A stretch of DNA of 13,012 bases, from the NCBI GenBank assembly GCA_012514445.1, contig JAAZAI010000335.1, positions 1-13,012 of the forward strand, read 5' to 3'. This document shows, piece by piece, positions 1-7,539 of this stretch. Numbering within the stretch: position 1 is the stretch's first letter; each line of letters starts with the position of its first letter. A program made the translations under genes and the position numbers. The stretch comes from Lentisphaerota bacterium. Lineage in GTDB: Bacteria > Verrucomicrobiota > Kiritimatiellia > RFP12 > UBA3636. Below the pieces are notes generated by a model, which was not told the origin of the DNA, made no database searches, and saw only the letters and a program-made list of their open reading frames with translations.

Positions 1-20
1 CCTCCTCGTCGTGACTCGTT

Positions 21-60
21 CGAATGGCCTGGCCATTCGCATCTTCAGCCACGTCGTGGC
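21..60. repeat. Two adjacent short palindromes upstream of manA
   Basis: CGAATGGCC and GGCCATTCG (21-39) form a perfect 9-base inverted repeat around a single T. GCCACG and CGTGGC (48-60) form a perfect 6-base inverted repeat, also around a single T. Their centres lie 24 bases apart. No T-run follows either, so a standard intrinsic terminator is not supported. Paired protein-binding sites, or the 3' hairpin of a gene left of the window, are possible. No known operator consensus is recognised. Confidence 0.4.
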
Positions 61-79
61 ATCGTCCCAACCCTGCCAA

Positions 80-108
80 TTGAAATCTCGAACAAACCTC
101 GGTATTAC
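80..108 (+). promoter_or_regulatory. Sigma70-like promoter for manA
   Basis: TTGAAA (80-85) is followed after exactly 17 bases by TATTAC (103-108), matching the -35 box at 5 of 6 positions and the -10 box at 4 of 6. Transcription would start near 115 and leave a leader of about 100 bases before manA. It is the only well-spaced pair seen upstream of the gene. It is a pattern match only. Confidence 0.45.
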
Positions 109-212
109 ATCGCTTCGCCCCGCGGCGGCGCTCGCCGGGCATATGCTGATGATGGATGGACGGACGAACCTTCCTGCTGACTCTCGGCCGTCAACGTGAT
201 AGAATGTGGGGC

Positions 213-1187
213 ATGAATCTATATCCCTTGTTGTTCATGCCCGTTTATCGCGACTACGTTTGGGGAGGCGATCGCATCCGCGAACGCTTCGGCCGTCCCG
301 CGGCACCGTCCCCATGCGCTGAATCGTGGGAGATCAGCGCGCATCCCGACGGGATGGGCGTCGTCGAAAACGGATCCTGCGCCGGCAAAACGCTCGCCGA
401 GATCTGCGCCGAGTCCGGCGCGGAGATCCTCGGAACGCATTGTCCAGACGGACGCTTCCCAATTCTCGTCAAGCTCATCGACGCCAAGACGCGCCTGAGC
501 GTCCAAGTCCACCCCGACGAAGGCGCCGCCTCCCGCTACGGCGGCGAAGCCAAGACGGAGATGTGGTACATTCTCGATGCGCCGCAGGACGCCTTCGTCT
601 GCGCCGGTCTCAGGCCCGGCGTCGGGCCGCGCATCTTCGGGGACGCCATCAAGGACCGGAAAGTCGCCTCCACGCTGCGCACGCTACCCGTGTCACCGGG
701 CAAAGCCGTCTTCATCCCGGGCGGGCTCGTGCACGCCATCTGCGAGGGCTGTCTGATTCTCGAAGTCCAGCAGAGTTCCAACACGACGTACCGCGTCTAC
801 GACTGGGATCGCGTCGACGCCGGGGGAAATCCGCGCATGCTGCACGTCAAGCAAGCGATGGAGGTCATCGACTGGCATGCGCCCGAGCTCGGGCTGTTCT
901 CCTCCATCCCGATGAAGGCCGCCGCCGCCTCGAACAAGCGCGACCGCGTCTTGCGGTGCGACTTCTTCACGATGGAACGGTTCACGCTCACCGAGCCGGA
1001 GCCCTTCAAGCCCGACGGTTCCTCGTTCCGGGCGCTTTTCGCTCCGGATGGCGATGTCGCGATCAATTGGGCCGACGGACAGGAGACGCTGCCGGCGGGG
1101 CGCTCGTGTCTCATTCCGGCCGCCATGCCGCCTTACTCGCTCGGGTCCGTTGACGGTGTCGCGACCGTGCTCTCCGTGGAGGTATGA
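213..1187 (+). CDS. manA: Mannose-6-phosphate isomerase, class I (phosphomannose isomerase)
   Basis: This is a zinc-dependent cytoplasmic isomerase that interconverts fructose-6-phosphate and mannose-6-phosphate, feeding mannose use or GDP-mannose synthesis. With the start at 213 it has 324 residues, close to the short Bacillus-type ManA. The N-terminus NLYPLLFMPVYRDYVWGG is typical of the family. The zinc-site pattern is present: QVHP with Q98 and H100, E116 in KTEMWYIL, and H174 in FIPGGLVHAI. The later block EVQQSSN...YRVYDWDR (residues 184-200) carries the conserved arginine R194. An in-frame ATG at 204 would add MWG. An ATG at 156 is also in frame but adds residues unlike the family. No strong ribosome binding site separates 204 from 213. 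The stop overlaps an in-frame ATG of the following pilin gene (ATGA at 1184-1187), so the two are probably co-transcribed. Confidence 0.93.
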   Translation: MNLYPLLFMPVYRDYVWGGDRIRERFGRPAAPSPCAESWEISAHPDGMGVVENGSCAGKTLAEICAESGAEILGTHCPDGRFPILVKLIDAKTRLSVQVHPDEGAASRYGGEAKTEMWYILDAPQDAFVCAGLRPGVGPRIFGDAIKDRKVASTLRTLPVSPGKAVFIPGGLVHAICEGCLILEVQQSSNTTYRVYDWDRVDAGGNPRMLHVKQAMEVIDWHAPELGLFSSIPMKAAAASNKRDRVLRCDFFTMERFTLTEPEPFKPDGSSFRALFAPDGDVAINWADGQETLPAGRSCLIPAAMPPYSLGSVDGVATVLSVEV

Positions 1188-1192
1188 CCGCC

Positions 1193-1594
1193 ATGAGCGC
1201 TTCCGTTCCCGCTGTTCGCAACGCCGGCTTTTCGTTGCTCGAGGTGGTACTGATCGTCGGCATCGTCGTGCTGGCCGCCGCGACGCTCCTCCCGATGTTA
1301 CGGAAGGCGCAGGAGGGTGTCGTCTTCGAGAAGACGGCGCTGGAGTTGAAGTACTGCAACGACGCGGTGTTGCGCGTCCTCAAGGAGCGCAACCCCGTCA
1401 CCAACCGTTCAGACATCACCTACGGCATCATCACCAACGCGCTGGCGTGCTGGGATAAACCGCCATTCGAATGGCCGAAAGAAGTCGACCTCGCCTCGTT
1501 CGACGCGACGTCGACAAACGGCCCGTCCGTGGGTGTCCGCCTCAAGTCGGGCGTGCGAATCGTGACGTCCGATGAAATCACCGTCCCGCGGTAG
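1193..1594 (+). CDS. Type IV pilin-like / pseudopilin with prepilin cleavage signal
   Basis: The 133-residue protein has a short polar leader ending in AG, then FSLLEVV and a hydrophobic stretch of about 20 residues ending at LLPML. This is the type III prepilin signal: a prepilin peptidase would cut after G12 and methylate F13, and E17 is the conserved Glu at mature position 5. The mature protein would have about 121 residues, anchored by its N-terminal helix in the inner membrane or a pilus. The C-terminal domain (residues about 36-133) has no recognised fold and only two cysteines. I chose the ATG at 1193 because GGAGG (1178-1182) lies 10 bases upstream, while the ATG at 1184, overlapping the manA stop, is only one base from it. 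No other pilus or secretion gene is adjacent, so a role in pili, type II secretion or another surface structure cannot be decided. Confidence 0.8.
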   Translation: MSASVPAVRNAGFSLLEVVLIVGIVVLAAATLLPMLRKAQEGVVFEKTALELKYCNDAVLRVLKERNPVTNRSDITYGIITNALACWDKPPFEWPKEVDLASFDATSTNGPSVGVRLKSGVRIVTSDEITVPR

Positions 1595-1602
1595 TCGATA
1601 AA

Positions 1603-1947
1603 TCAGCCGACTCGCAGGACGCTGTTGAGCGTCCCGAGACCGTTCTGGGTCCAGTCTCGGTCCGGATCGGGGTCGAGAGTCCAGATGCCGTTGATCACGA
1701 ACTTGTATTCGTAGATTCCCGGCGGCAGGGTCAGCGTCGTGGTGAAGACGCCGTCGCCGCGCTTGTCGACAAGTTTCTTCTCGGTCGCGTCCCATTCGTT
1801 GAAAGATCCGGAGACATAGACCGTGCTTCCGGGTTCCGCCTTGACGGACAGCACGATGCGCTTCTTGGAAACGGTCTCCTTTGGGGCTGCGCATTTGGCC
1901 TTCTTGGCAACGGCGCCTTCGTTCTTTGCTTTGGCGTTCAAAGTCAT
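1603..1947 (-). CDS. Small stand-alone CBM48 / AMPK-type glycogen-binding domain protein
   Basis: The 114-residue protein has a basic Lys/Ala-rich tail (residues 1-30) followed by one carbohydrate-binding module of the CBM48 / isoamylase N-terminal type (about 31-113). Signature blocks are VYVSGSFNEWD (43-53), PPGIYEYKFVINGIW (75-89) and LGTLNSVLRV (104-113). Compared from memory with the glycogen-binding domain of AMPK beta, the residues that contact glucan appear kept: W52, K82, W89, L104, T106 and N108. No catalytic domain is attached, so it probably binds glycogen or another alpha-glucan as an accessory protein rather than cutting it. No signal peptide is visible, which suggests a cytoplasmic location. 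GGAG lies 8 bases before the ATG. The gene converges with the pilin gene, leaving 8 bases between the stops, and has its own promoter-like pair. Confidence 0.85.
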   Translation of the reverse strand: MTLNAKAKNEGAVAKKAKCAAPKETVSKKRIVLSVKAEPGSTVYVSGSFNEWDATEKKLVDKRGDGVFTTTLTLPPGIYEYKFVINGIWTLDPDPDRDWTQNGLGTLNSVLRVG

Positions 1948-2010
1948 GGCTGCATCTCCATATACCGAGGTTTCTTGTACTTGTGTACTCGTCTTTGTTT
2001 AATTCGCCTG

Positions 2011-2039
2011 ATTTTATACGATTCCGGCAGCGTTGGCAA
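2011..2039 (-). promoter_or_regulatory. Sigma70-like promoter for the CBM48 gene
   Basis: Read on the minus strand, TTGCCA (2034-2039) is followed after 17 bases by TAAAAT (2011-2016). An overlapping TATAAA (2013-2018) has a 15-base spacer. Transcription would start near 2004, about 57 bases before the ATG. The leader contains GTAC-TTGT-GTAC (1977-1988), which could be a weak operator but is too short to claim. Confidence 0.5.
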
Positions 2040-2130
2040 GCATTCTTCACAACGGATTGGTGCGGCTATTTCGGGTGCGATTGAACGAAGAGGAACCGCA
2101 ACCGGATGCTGAAAGGGCACCGGCTTTGGC

Positions 2131-2159
2131 TTGAATCTCCGGGCGTTTTGGCGTATAGT
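2131..2159 (+). promoter_or_regulatory. Sigma70-like promoter for the ferredoxin-led gene run
   Basis: TTGAAT (2131-2136) and TATAGT (2154-2159) are separated by exactly 17 bases and match the -35 box at 4 of 6 and the -10 box at 5 of 6. Transcription would start near 2166, giving a leader of about 72 bases before the ferredoxin. No second convincing promoter was seen in the short gaps between the next four genes, so this one may drive them all. Confidence 0.55.
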
Positions 2160-2237
2160 GGACGATGTTCAAAACGAGAACCGGCATCGGCAACGCGTCG
2201 GCGCTGAAACGACAATCAAGAAGAGGAGTCTGGAACC

Positions 2238-2411
2238 ATGGCACATATCATCGACAAGGAAAAATGCACCGGTTGCGAAGCCTGCGTCGGCACCTGCCCC
2301 ACCGAAGCGATCGCCAAGGAAGGCGAGAAATGCAAGATCGACCCCGACACGTGCGTCGACTGCGGCGCCTGCGCGAGCGTCTGCCCCGTGGAAGCGATCT
2401 CCGCCGGCTGA
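2238..2411 (+). CDS. 2[4Fe-4S] bacterial-type ferredoxin
   Basis: The 57-residue protein is a low-potential electron carrier of the clostridial ferredoxin type. It has two cluster motifs: C10-x2-C13-x2-C16-x3-C20-P and C39-x2-C42-x2-C45-x3-C49-P. The symmetrical halves CTGCEAC...CPTEAI and CVDCGAC...CPVEAI fit the family, and the length matches the usual 55-60 residues. A ninth cysteine, C32, in the linker is outside both motifs. The start is clear: GAGGAG (2223-2228) lies 9 bases before the ATG. It is the first gene after the promoter at 2131-2159 and ends 27 bases before the glycosyltransferase. Likely partners are oxidoreductases such as pyruvate:ferredoxin oxidoreductase or hydrogenase, none of which lie in this window. 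This suggests anaerobic metabolism, by inference. Confidence 0.95.
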   Translation: MAHIIDKEKCTGCEACVGTCPTEAIAKEGEKCKIDPDTCVDCGACASVCPVEAISAG

Positions 2412-2438
2412 TGAAATGACGCCCGCAAGGTCGTGTCG

Positions 2439-3767
2439 ATGCGGATCGCCTACATCATCCCGGGACCTGCGGGCCCTTTTTTCGAGAAAAACAGTCAGCG
2501 CGAACAGGCGCTCGTGGCGGAGCTCCGTTGGAACGGCCATGACGTCCTGTTCGTGCCGCTTCTGTTTCCCCTGAAATCAGGTCCGCGCAACGCGACGCCC
2601 GCCGACGAGGTCCCTCTGTTCGGCGGCGCCGTGCGCGTGTACCTCAATCACATCGCCCCGGCGCTTTTCTCGCGGATGCCCGGCTGGCTCTGGCCCGTGC
2701 TGGACACCCCGGCGCTGCGCAGCTTCGCCGCCCGCCGCGTGATGGGCTCCCGCAAGCGCCTCTCCGAGTTTCTCAAGGACGCCCTCGACGGGCGCAACGG
2801 CGCCCTGCTCGCGGGCATGGAGGAGTTGTGCCGATGGCTCCGCAGCGAGCAGAATCCGGACGTGGTGCTGCTTTCCACTCCCTTTCTCCTCGGACTCGCC
2901 TCGGCGCTGCGCAGCGCGCTGCGCACGCCCATTGCCTGCGCCCTGAACTCCGAGCTGGAGGACCTCGCGATGCTCGATGGCCCGGAGGCCATCGTCCTGC
3001 TCACGAAGCTTCGGAGCGCCGTCCCCGAGGCGGACGGCTTCATCACGGTGAGCCATTTCCATTCGGAACGCGTTCAGAAGCGTCTGGGCGTGCCGGCGGG
3101 CGCGACTCGCCACGTTCATCCCGGCCTGCAGGCCAGCGCGTTCGAAGCCCAGCCACCGCCGTCCGCGCCCTGCGTCGGCATTGTCGTGCGCGGCGACCCG
3201 GCTCGATGCGGCATCGGCGTCGATGCCGCGAAGGCGGCCATCCAGCGGCGGATCGGCCCTGCCGTGCCGGTTCGCGTCGTCTGCGAGCCGAATCCCTTCC
3301 AGCCGCGCCGCGAGGCCCCCAGGGGGCGCCGGGACGCGGAGGCGCCGCCCCGGTCGGAGGACGCGCAGCAGGCGCTGCTCGGCTCGTTCAGCGCCGTCGT
3401 GTTCCTCCATCCCGATCCGCCGCCGGCGTTCGACTCGCAGGTGCTGGAGGCGCTGGCCTGCGGAACGCCCGCCGTGCTTCCCGACGCGGGCGCCAACCGC
3501 GAAATCGCGGGGCTGTCCGACGCCACCATGCTCTACGACGGCGCGGAATCGCTCGCCGCGGCCGTCGCCGCCTTCGTCGCCGCCTCGCCGTCGCGCCAGT
3601 CCGAGCTGCGGCGGCTCGCCCGCAGCGGCGTCGAGCACTGCTTCTCCATGCCCCGCATGGCGCAGGACACGGCGGAGGCGCTGCAGGCGATCGTCGCCCG
3701 CAACACCCGCCCGCTGGAGCCCTGGCCGGCCCGGCAGGAGACCGTCCCGCAAGCCCGTTCCACCTGA
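2439..3767 (+). CDS. Glycosyltransferase, GT-B fold, family 4-like
   Basis: The 442-residue protein starts MRIAYIIPGPAG followed by an N-terminal Rossmann-like half (about 1-230) with the GT4-style opening of strand, glycine loop and helix. The C-terminal nucleotide-sugar half (about 245-420) contains VVFLHPDP (320-327) and LEALACGTPAVLPDAG (336-351), the best-conserved GT4 block. E337 is the second Glu of the usual E-x7-E motif, but the first Glu position is P329. The stretch 283-312 is Arg/Pro-rich and looks like a divergent loop. Donor and acceptor are unknown; a cell-surface glycan or lipid is usual for the family. The ATG at 2439 is preferred because AAGG (2427-2430) lies 8 bases upstream. 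A GTG at 2433 is in frame but too close to that site. It follows the ferredoxin by 27 bases and precedes dnaE by 15. Confidence 0.8.
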   Translation: MRIAYIIPGPAGPFFEKNSQREQALVAELRWNGHDVLFVPLLFPLKSGPRNATPADEVPLFGGAVRVYLNHIAPALFSRMPGWLWPVLDTPALRSFAARRVMGSRKRLSEFLKDALDGRNGALLAGMEELCRWLRSEQNPDVVLLSTPFLLGLASALRSALRTPIACALNSELEDLAMLDGPEAIVLLTKLRSAVPEADGFITVSHFHSERVQKRLGVPAGATRHVHPGLQASAFEAQPPPSAPCVGIVVRGDPARCGIGVDAAKAAIQRRIGPAVPVRVVCEPNPFQPRREAPRGRRDAEAPPRSEDAQQALLGSFSAVVFLHPDPPPAFDSQVLEALACGTPAVLPDAGANREIAGLSDATMLYDGAESLAAAVAAFVAASPSRQSELRRLARSGVEHCFSMPRMAQDTAEALQAIVARNTRPLEPWPARQETVPQARST

Positions 3768-3782
3768 CCCCGTCGACTTCCC

Positions 3783-6700
3783 ATGCAGAACTTCGTTCAT
3801 TTCCATCTCCACACCACGTACTCGCTGCTCGACGGCGCCTGCCACGTGAACAAGCTCGTCAAGCGCGTCAAGCAGCTTGGCATGCCCGCCTGCGCGATCA
3901 CCGACCACGGCGTGCTCTACGGTCTGAAGCATTTCTACGACGTGTGCCGCAAGGAGGGCGTCAAGCCCATCCTCGGGTGCGAGGCATACGTCGCCACCGA
4001 GCCGCACACGGAGCGCAATTCGCGCTCCGGCAACCACCTCGTGCTGCTCGCGAAGAACAAGGCGGGCTACCGAAACCTCGTGCAACTCGCCTCCATCGCC
4101 TACACCGAGGGCTTCTACTACCGACCCCGCATCGACAAGGCGCTGCTCGAGAGGCACCACGAGGGTCTCGTCGCCACCTCCGCCTGCCTCGCCGGGGAGA
4201 TTCCCCGCTTCATTGCCGACGGCAATCTCCAGGAGGCCGAGGCCGCCGCGCGCTGGTACCAAAACCTCTTCGGCGAGGACTTCTATCTGGAGATCATGCT
4301 ACACAAGGCCGACGAAGGCCTCGCTCCGGAGGTCGCCTCGGCGATCAACCAGGAGGTCTACGCCAGCCAGTTGCGGGTGAACGAGCAGATCCTCCGCCTC
4401 GGTGCAGACCTCGGCATCAAGGTCGTCGCGACGAACGACGTCCACTATCTCATGAAGGAGGACGCGGACGCGCACGACATCCTGCTCTGCGTCAACACGG
4501 GCAAGAAGTACAGCGACCCGGGGCGCCTGCGCTACACGCGGCAGGAGTGGCTCAAGTCGTCGGAGGAGATGGCCGCCCTCTTCCCGGAGCATCCCGAGGC
4601 GCTCGCAAACACGCTCGACCTCGCCGCGAAGATCGAGGAGTACACGCTCGAATCGAAGCCCATCATGCCGGTCTTCCCGATTCCCGCGGAATTTCCCGAG
4701 GACGCGGCGGGCGCCGAGCAGGTGGCGCTGCGGGAGACCTTCGGCAAGCAGTTCGAGACGCTGGGCGGCAACGCGCCCGGCGGCCTCGAGCGGCTGAGGC
4801 GCATCAAGTACGAGTCGGACTACCTCGAGCACCTCGCGCGCGCCGGGGCGAAGCGCCGCTGGCCCGGCGGCGTGGCGCCGGAAGTCGAGGAGCGCCTGGG
4901 CTTCGAGCTGAAGACCATCCGCAACATGGGCTTTCCCGGCTACTTCCTCATCGTGCAGGACTTCATCGCCGCCGCACGCAAGATGGGCGTCATCGTCGGC
5001 CCCGGCCGAGGTTCCGCCGCCGGGAGCGTCGTCGCCTACTGCCTGGGGATCACCAACATCGACCCCATCGCCTACGACCTGCTCTTCGAGCGCTTCCTGA
5101 ATCCCGACCGCATCTCGATGCCGGACATCGACGTGGACTTCGACGACGCCGGGCGCGATCGCGTCCTCTCCTGGGTCGTGGACAAGTACGGCGCCGACCA
5201 CGTCGCGCACATCATCACCTTCGGCACGATGGCGCCCAAGGTCTGCATCAAGGACGTCGCGCGCGCCCTCGACGTCGACATCCCCGAGGCGAACCGCCTC
5301 GCCGGCCTCGTCCCCGACGGCCCCAAGACCACGCTCGACGACGCGTTCAAGGCCAGCCCCGACTTGCGCAACGAACTCGAGCACGGCTCCGAGATGTCGC
5401 GCCGCATCCTCGGCATCGTGCAGAAACTCGACGGCTCCGTGCGCCAGGTCGGCGTGCACGCCTGCGGCGTCATCATCAGCCGCGATCCGCTCACCGAGAC
5501 CATCCCCGTCAAACCCTCGGACAAGGACGCGCTGCTCTGCACGCAGTACGACGGTCATTTCGTGGAGCCGATCGGGCTGCTCAAGATGGACTTCCTGGGG
5601 CTCAAGACGCTGACCGTGCTCAAGGAGTGCCTGGCGAGCATCCAGGAGGCGCGCGGCGAGACGGTGGACATCGAGTCGATTCCGCTCGACGACGCCGAGA
5701 CCTTCGCCGTCTTCTCGCGGGGCGACACGACGGGACTCTTCCAGTTCGAATCCGACGGGATGAAGAAGCATCTGCGCGCGCTTCAGCCCAACCGGATCGA
5801 AGATCTCGTGGCGATGAACGCGCTCTACCGGCCCGGGCCGATGCAGTACATCCCCCAGTACATCGAGCGCAAGCACGGCCGGGAGAGGGTCTCCTACGAT
5901 CATCCGATGATGGAGCCGTTCCTCAAGACCACCTACGGCATCACCGTCTATCAGGAGCAGGTCATGCTGCTCTCCCGCGCGTTGGCCGGGTTCACGCGCG
6001 GCCAGTCCGACACGCTCCGCAAGGCGATGGGCAAGAAGGACGAGAAGATGATGAACGAGATGAAGCCGAAGTTCGTCGACGGCTGTCTCGCCAATGCCGA
6101 GTTCATGAAGCAATGCCGCAGCCAGGACGCGGCCCGCCAGCTCGTCGACAAGATCTGGGAGGACTGGAAGTCCTTCGCGCAGTACGCCTTCAACAAGTCG
6201 CACTCCGTCTGCTACGCCTATCTCGCCTATCAGACGGGGTACCTCAAGGCCCACTACGCGCCGGAGTACATGTGCGCGCAGATCACCTCGGAAATGGGCA
6301 ACTTCGACAAGATGCCGGTCTTCATCGCCGAGGCTGTCGCGATGGGCTACCGCATCCTCCCGCCCTGCATCAACCAGTCCTCCGCCATCTTTCTTCCCGA
6401 GCGTCTTGAGGACGGCGAGTCCTTCGGCCTGCGCTACGGCCTCGCCGGCATCAAGGGCGTCGGCCTCGGCGCCGCCCAGGCCGTCGCCGCCGAGCGCAAG
6501 CGGGGAGGGCCCTATCGCAGCTTCGGCGACTTCGTCGGCCGTCTCGGCGGCGCCGTCAACAAGAAGGCGCTCGAATCGCTCATCCTCAGCGGCGCCCTCG
6601 ACTGCCTCGGCCACCATCGCGCCGCACTCCTCGAGGAGCTTCCGCGCGCCCTCGTGCGCGCCGACAAGGCGATGAAGGACAAGGCCTCCGGACAAGGCTC

Positions 6701-7532
6701 CCTCTTCGATCTCATGTCGGGCGACGACGGCGGCGGCTTCGACGAGGACGCAGTCGACGACAAGGCCGTGCCGCCCATGCCGCGGCTCGAACGCCTGCGC
6801 TTCGAGAAGGACCTTCTCGGAATCTTCCTCTCCGACCACCCGATCAGCCGCTACCAGGACGTCGCCTCGCAGTTCTGCTCCCTCGCCGAGATCAAGGGCA
6901 TGCTCGACGCGCTCGAAAGCCAGCTCGCCGTCGTCCGCGCCAACAACGGCGGCGCGGCCGCCAAGGGCGACGACGAGAGGCGCCGCAAGCGCGGCCCCTC
7001 GCAGACCGCGATGTTCTGCGCCTACGTTTCCGACGTCACGGCCAAGAACGACCGCCAGAACCGGCGCTGGGTCTCCCTCAAGGTCGAGGACGCCGACACC
7101 ACGCTCGAAATCCCCGTCTTCGCGCGCACCTACCAGGCGCTGCTCAACGGCGGCGACGGATCGCGCGCCGATTTCGCCAAGAACACCGTCCTCCACTTCA
7201 CCGTCGAGATCGGTCCGGGCTGGACCAACGAGGCCTCCCTGACGCTCGTCGACTACATGCCCGTCGAACACGTCCCGCTTCGTCTGTCGAAGAAGGTCAG
7301 AGTCGCGCTCGAGCAGGACGAGATGACGGCCGAGACGTTCACCGCCCTCCGGGCGCTGCTGGAGCGCCACCCCGGGAAGATCCCCACGCAGATCGTCGTG
7401 AAGCACGATGGCGCGACCGAGACGTACATCGATGTCGGCCGCGACCTCTACGTGATGCCCGACACGACCTTCCTGGACGATGTCGAACATCTCCTCGGGC
7501 GCGGCCGCGTGAGCTTCCAGATGCGGGGATGA
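3783..7532 (+). CDS. dnaE: DNA polymerase III alpha subunit (replicative polymerase, C-family)
   Basis: The 1249-residue protein copies the chromosome as the catalytic subunit of the polymerase III holoenzyme. Domains in order: PHP (about 1-290, starting HFHLHTTYS), palm/thumb/fingers (about 380-870), helix-hairpin-helix (about 880-950), a clamp-binding motif QGSLF (971-975), and an OB-fold (about 1078-1140). The palm carboxylates are D448 and D450 in PDIDVDFDD and D603 in KMDFLGLKTL, corresponding to E. coli D401, D403 and D555. The PHP metal-site pattern appears complete: H8, H10, D17, H42, E67, H85, C135, D219 and H221. It is about 90 residues longer than E. coli DnaE; candidate extra segments are 300-355 and the linker 1040-1075. 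No Shine-Dalgarno sequence is evident before the ATG, which sits 15 bases after the glycosyltransferase stop, so translational coupling is possible. Next is ktrB, 7 bases on. Confidence 0.98.
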   Translation: MQNFVHFHLHTTYSLLDGACHVNKLVKRVKQLGMPACAITDHGVLYGLKHFYDVCRKEGVKPILGCEAYVATEPHTERNSRSGNHLVLLAKNKAGYRNLVQLASIAYTEGFYYRPRIDKALLERHHEGLVATSACLAGEIPRFIADGNLQEAEAAARWYQNLFGEDFYLEIMLHKADEGLAPEVASAINQEVYASQLRVNEQILRLGADLGIKVVATNDVHYLMKEDADAHDILLCVNTGKKYSDPGRLRYTRQEWLKSSEEMAALFPEHPEALANTLDLAAKIEEYTLESKPIMPVFPIPAEFPEDAAGAEQVALRETFGKQFETLGGNAPGGLERLRRIKYESDYLEHLARAGAKRRWPGGVAPEVEERLGFELKTIRNMGFPGYFLIVQDFIAAARKMGVIVGPGRGSAAGSVVAYCLGITNIDPIAYDLLFERFLNPDRISMPDIDVDFDDAGRDRVLSWVVDKYGADHVAHIITFGTMAPKVCIKDVARALDVDIPEANRLAGLVPDGPKTTLDDAFKASPDLRNELEHGSEMSRRILGIVQKLDGSVRQVGVHACGVIISRDPLTETIPVKPSDKDALLCTQYDGHFVEPIGLLKMDFLGLKTLTVLKECLASIQEARGETVDIESIPLDDAETFAVFSRGDTTGLFQFESDGMKKHLRALQPNRIEDLVAMNALYRPGPMQYIPQYIERKHGRERVSYDHPMMEPFLKTTYGITVYQEQVMLLSRALAGFTRGQSDTLRKAMGKKDEKMMNEMKPKFVDGCLANAEFMKQCRSQDAARQLVDKIWEDWKSFAQYAFNKSHSVCYAYLAYQTGYLKAHYAPEYMCAQITSEMGNFDKMPVFIAEAVAMGYRILPPCINQSSAIFLPERLEDGESFGLRYGLAGIKGVGLGAAQAVAAERKRGGPYRSFGDFVGRLGGAVNKKALESLILSGALDCLGHHRAALLEELPRALVRADKAMKDKASGQGSLFDLMSGDDGGGFDEDAVDDKAVPPMPRLERLRFEKDLLGIFLSDHPISRYQDVASQFCSLAEIKGMLDALESQLAVVRANNGGAAAKGDDERRRKRGPSQTAMFCAYVSDVTAKNDRQNRRWVSLKVEDADTTLEIPVFARTYQALLNGGDGSRADFAKNTVLHFTVEIGPGWTNEASLTLVDYMPVEHVPLRLSKKVRVALEQDEMTAETFTALRALLERHPGKIPTQIVVKHDGATETYIDVGRDLYVMPDTTFLDDVEHLLGRGRVSFQMRG

Positions 7533-7539
7533 GAATGCC

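Noticed and set aside
11..199. 62-codon plus-strand frame at the left edge
   Set aside because: It has no ribosome binding site or recognisable similarity, and it contains the palindromes and the manA promoter.
1592..1611. Possible terminator AGTCG/CGACT between the pilin and CBM48 genes
   Set aside because: The arms are only 5 bases long with no T-run on either strand, too weak to call.
2165..2419. 84-codon frame overlapping the ferredoxin
   Set aside because: It is off frame relative to the clear 57-residue ferredoxin with eight cluster cysteines; its product is Arg/His-rich.
2828..6409. Long plus-strand open frame of about 1190 codons across the glycosyltransferase and dnaE
   Set aside because: The translation is almost entirely Arg/Ala/Pro/His, typical of an off-frame reading of GC-rich genes. 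It overlaps two well-supported genes.
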